Assembly: GCA_030523905.1 (NCBI GenBank)
Contig: JAUNHO010000066.1
Span: 1 to 6,293 of the forward strand
Direction of reading: 5' to 3'
Source: Bergeyella zoohelcum
GTDB taxonomy: Bacteria > Bacteroidota > Bacteroidia > Flavobacteriales > Weeksellaceae
Length of the DNA: 6,293 nucleotides
A model generated the notes under the pieces. That model saw only the letters and a list, made by a program, of their open reading frames with translations, searched no databases and had not been told where the DNA came from. Below are positions 5,294 to 6,293 of this stretch, piece after piece. Both the position numbers and the translations under genes were made by a program. How positions within the stretch are numbered: position 1 is the stretch's first letter; the number at the start of each line of letters is the position of its first letter.

Positions 5294-6293
5294 TTAATGC
5301 TCACTTTCCAAGCGGATTCTTTCCTTTTCAAGGTCAATACGATGGATGTATTTATTGATTTGTTCCTCGTCTATATTGGCGTGTTTGGTGTTGAGTTCCC
5401 ACAAAAATAACTGCTGATGCTCCAAAACTTCCAAATACATTTTTCGCTCTTCTTCGGTGAAAAAACTATGGTGTTTGTCTTCGGTTTCAAGAGTGTGGTG
5501 CCAAAAATTTATCAATCGGCTGAATCTTTCTGAATTTGCCAATTTTTCATTGCAATAACCTTTCACAAAATTCAAACTATCTTTCGCCAATTCTTTCTGA
5601 ATAAAACTATTGGTTTCTTCTTCGTTCCAATGGTCGCCAAAGTCTATGAACTTCACCTTTTTGATAATCATCGGAAGGGTAAGTCCTTGAATCACAAGTG
5701 TTAAAAAAATCACCACGAAAGTAATATACAGAATCAAACTTCGCATTGGGAACGCCTCACCGTTTTCCAAAGTAAGCGGAATGGAAAGTGCCGCTGCCAG
5801 CGAAACCACGCCTCGCATCCCTGCCCAGCCGAGTACCAGCGGAGCTCCTTTACCAGGGTGTCTGGTATCGGCAACGGTGATAAATCGGCTCATTAACTTG
5901 CTGATATACACCGCCACATACGCCACGGCAATTCTTACCACCATTAAAAGTAGGGTGATTCCAATGCCGTAAATCGTTGCCTGAATTAAATCAATTTTGT
6001 CTTTTTGTAATTCGGAAATAATTTCGCTCAAATCCAAACCGATGAGCAGAAACACAAATCCGTTGAGCAAAAATGTTAAACTATTCCACACGCTATGCCC
6101 CATCAATCTTGTTTCGCTATTAAAAATATGAATGCTTCGGTATGAAAGATAAAGCCCACCGCAAACCACCGACATAACCCCCGAGGCGTGAACCACCTCT
6201 GCCGAAATGTACATCAGAAACGGAGCGATGAGCATAAGCACCACATCGATACTCGCACTGGTTGGCAGTTTTTTGTGAGCCAAAACAAAAATA
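5294..6293 (-). CDS. CPA1 family Na+/H+ antiporter, C-terminal part (5' end outside window)
   Basis: The frame is open to the window edge, so only the last 332 residues are seen; the family is usually about 500-550 residues. The TTG at 6283-6281 is an internal Leu codon, not a start, because family-like sequence continues upstream. Members exchange cytoplasmic Na+ or K+ for protons across the inner membrane, for pH and salt balance. Counting from Met (Leu) at 6283, hydrophobic helices lie at about 12-48, 66-84, 100-128, 148-170 and 181-206. The hallmark GWAGMRGVVSLAAALSIP is at 152-169. A hydrophilic cytoplasmic tail of about 120 residues follows (210-329), rich in Glu, Lys and His. The ion-binding Asp motifs of the N-terminal half are outside the window, so activity cannot be judged. 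The lipoprotein gene follows by 37 bases. Family firm; ion preference unknown. Confidence 0.9.
   Translation of the reverse strand, partial: IFVLAHKKLPTSASIDVVLMLIAPFLMYISAEVVHASGVMSVVCGGLYLSYRSIHIFNSETRLMGHSVWNSLTFLLNGFVFLLIGLDLSEIISELQKDKIDLIQATIYGIGITLLLMVVRIAVAYVAVYISKLMSRFITVADTRHPGKGAPLVLGWAGMRGVVSLAAALSIPLTLENGEAFPMRSLILYITFVVIFLTLVIQGLTLPMIIKKVKFIDFGDHWNEEETNSFIQKELAKDSLNFVKGYCNEKLANSERFSRLINFWHHTLETEDKHHSFFTEEERKMYLEVLEHQQLFLWELNTKHANIDEEQINKYIHRIDLEKERIRLESEH

Noticed and set aside
5117..5410. Plus-strand open frame of 97 codons across the lipoprotein-antiporter junction
   Set aside because: It is antisense to the signal-peptide end of the lipoprotein gene and to the antiporter tail, with no start context or recognisable pattern.
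6281..6283. TTG as a start codon for the antiporter
   Set aside because: The frame stays open to the window edge with family-like residues before it, and about 200 N-terminal residues would be missing. It is an internal leucine codon.

Overview
The window looks like ordinary chromosome from a member of the Bacteroidota, most likely a flavobacterium (Flavobacteriales, perhaps Weeksellaceae). It is AT-rich, has no strong Shine-Dalgarno sequences, and carries promoter motifs of the Bacteroidota type (TAnnTTTG). The first gene has a signal peptide ending in Ala-Asn-Ala-Gln, a style common in that phylum, and belongs to a family I know from Bacteroidota (DUF6607). The genus assignment is an inference; no marker gene is present.

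Layout: one plus-strand gene (25-921, secreted DUF6607 protein) converges on a run of six minus-strand genes. Between the two lies a compact terminator hairpin (923-951) that should work in both directions. In transcription order the minus-strand run is: the C-terminal two-thirds or so of a CPA1-type Na+/H+ antiporter, cut by the window edge (6293-5294); a small lipoprotein with a MoaF-like domain (5256-4810); a GT2 polyprenyl-phosphate-type glycosyltransferase with two C-terminal membrane helices (4719-3784); a polysaccharide deacetylase (3722-2946); a GT4 glycosyltransferase (2926-1829); and a YegS/diacylglycerol-kinase-type lipid kinase (1809-958). Gaps are 19 to about 90 bases and I see no convincing terminator inside the run, so read-through is possible. 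TAnnTTTG motifs just before the deacetylase and lipid kinase genes suggest extra internal promoters. No gap reaches 300 bases.

How the genes may work together: the GT2, deacetylase, GT4 and lipid kinase genes form a plausible envelope glycan or glycolipid module. A GT2 of this kind usually loads a sugar onto a polyprenyl phosphate. A deacetylase beside such an enzyme recalls ArnC/ArnD and FlmF2/NaxD, where the lipid-linked sugar is deacylated before transfer. The GT4 would add a sugar from a nucleotide donor, and the lipid kinase would phosphorylate a diacylglycerol-like lipid. The real substrates cannot be read from the sequence. The antiporter and lipoprotein are probably functionally separate.

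I found no RNA genes, CRISPR array, insertion sequence, integrase or toxin-antitoxin pair, and no broken genes apart from the one cut by the edge. I do not see clear evidence of a new biological system. The most notable points are the matched near-leaderless promoter layout of two genes, the GT2-deacetylase pairing, and the uncharacterised DUF6607 and MoaF-like proteins.
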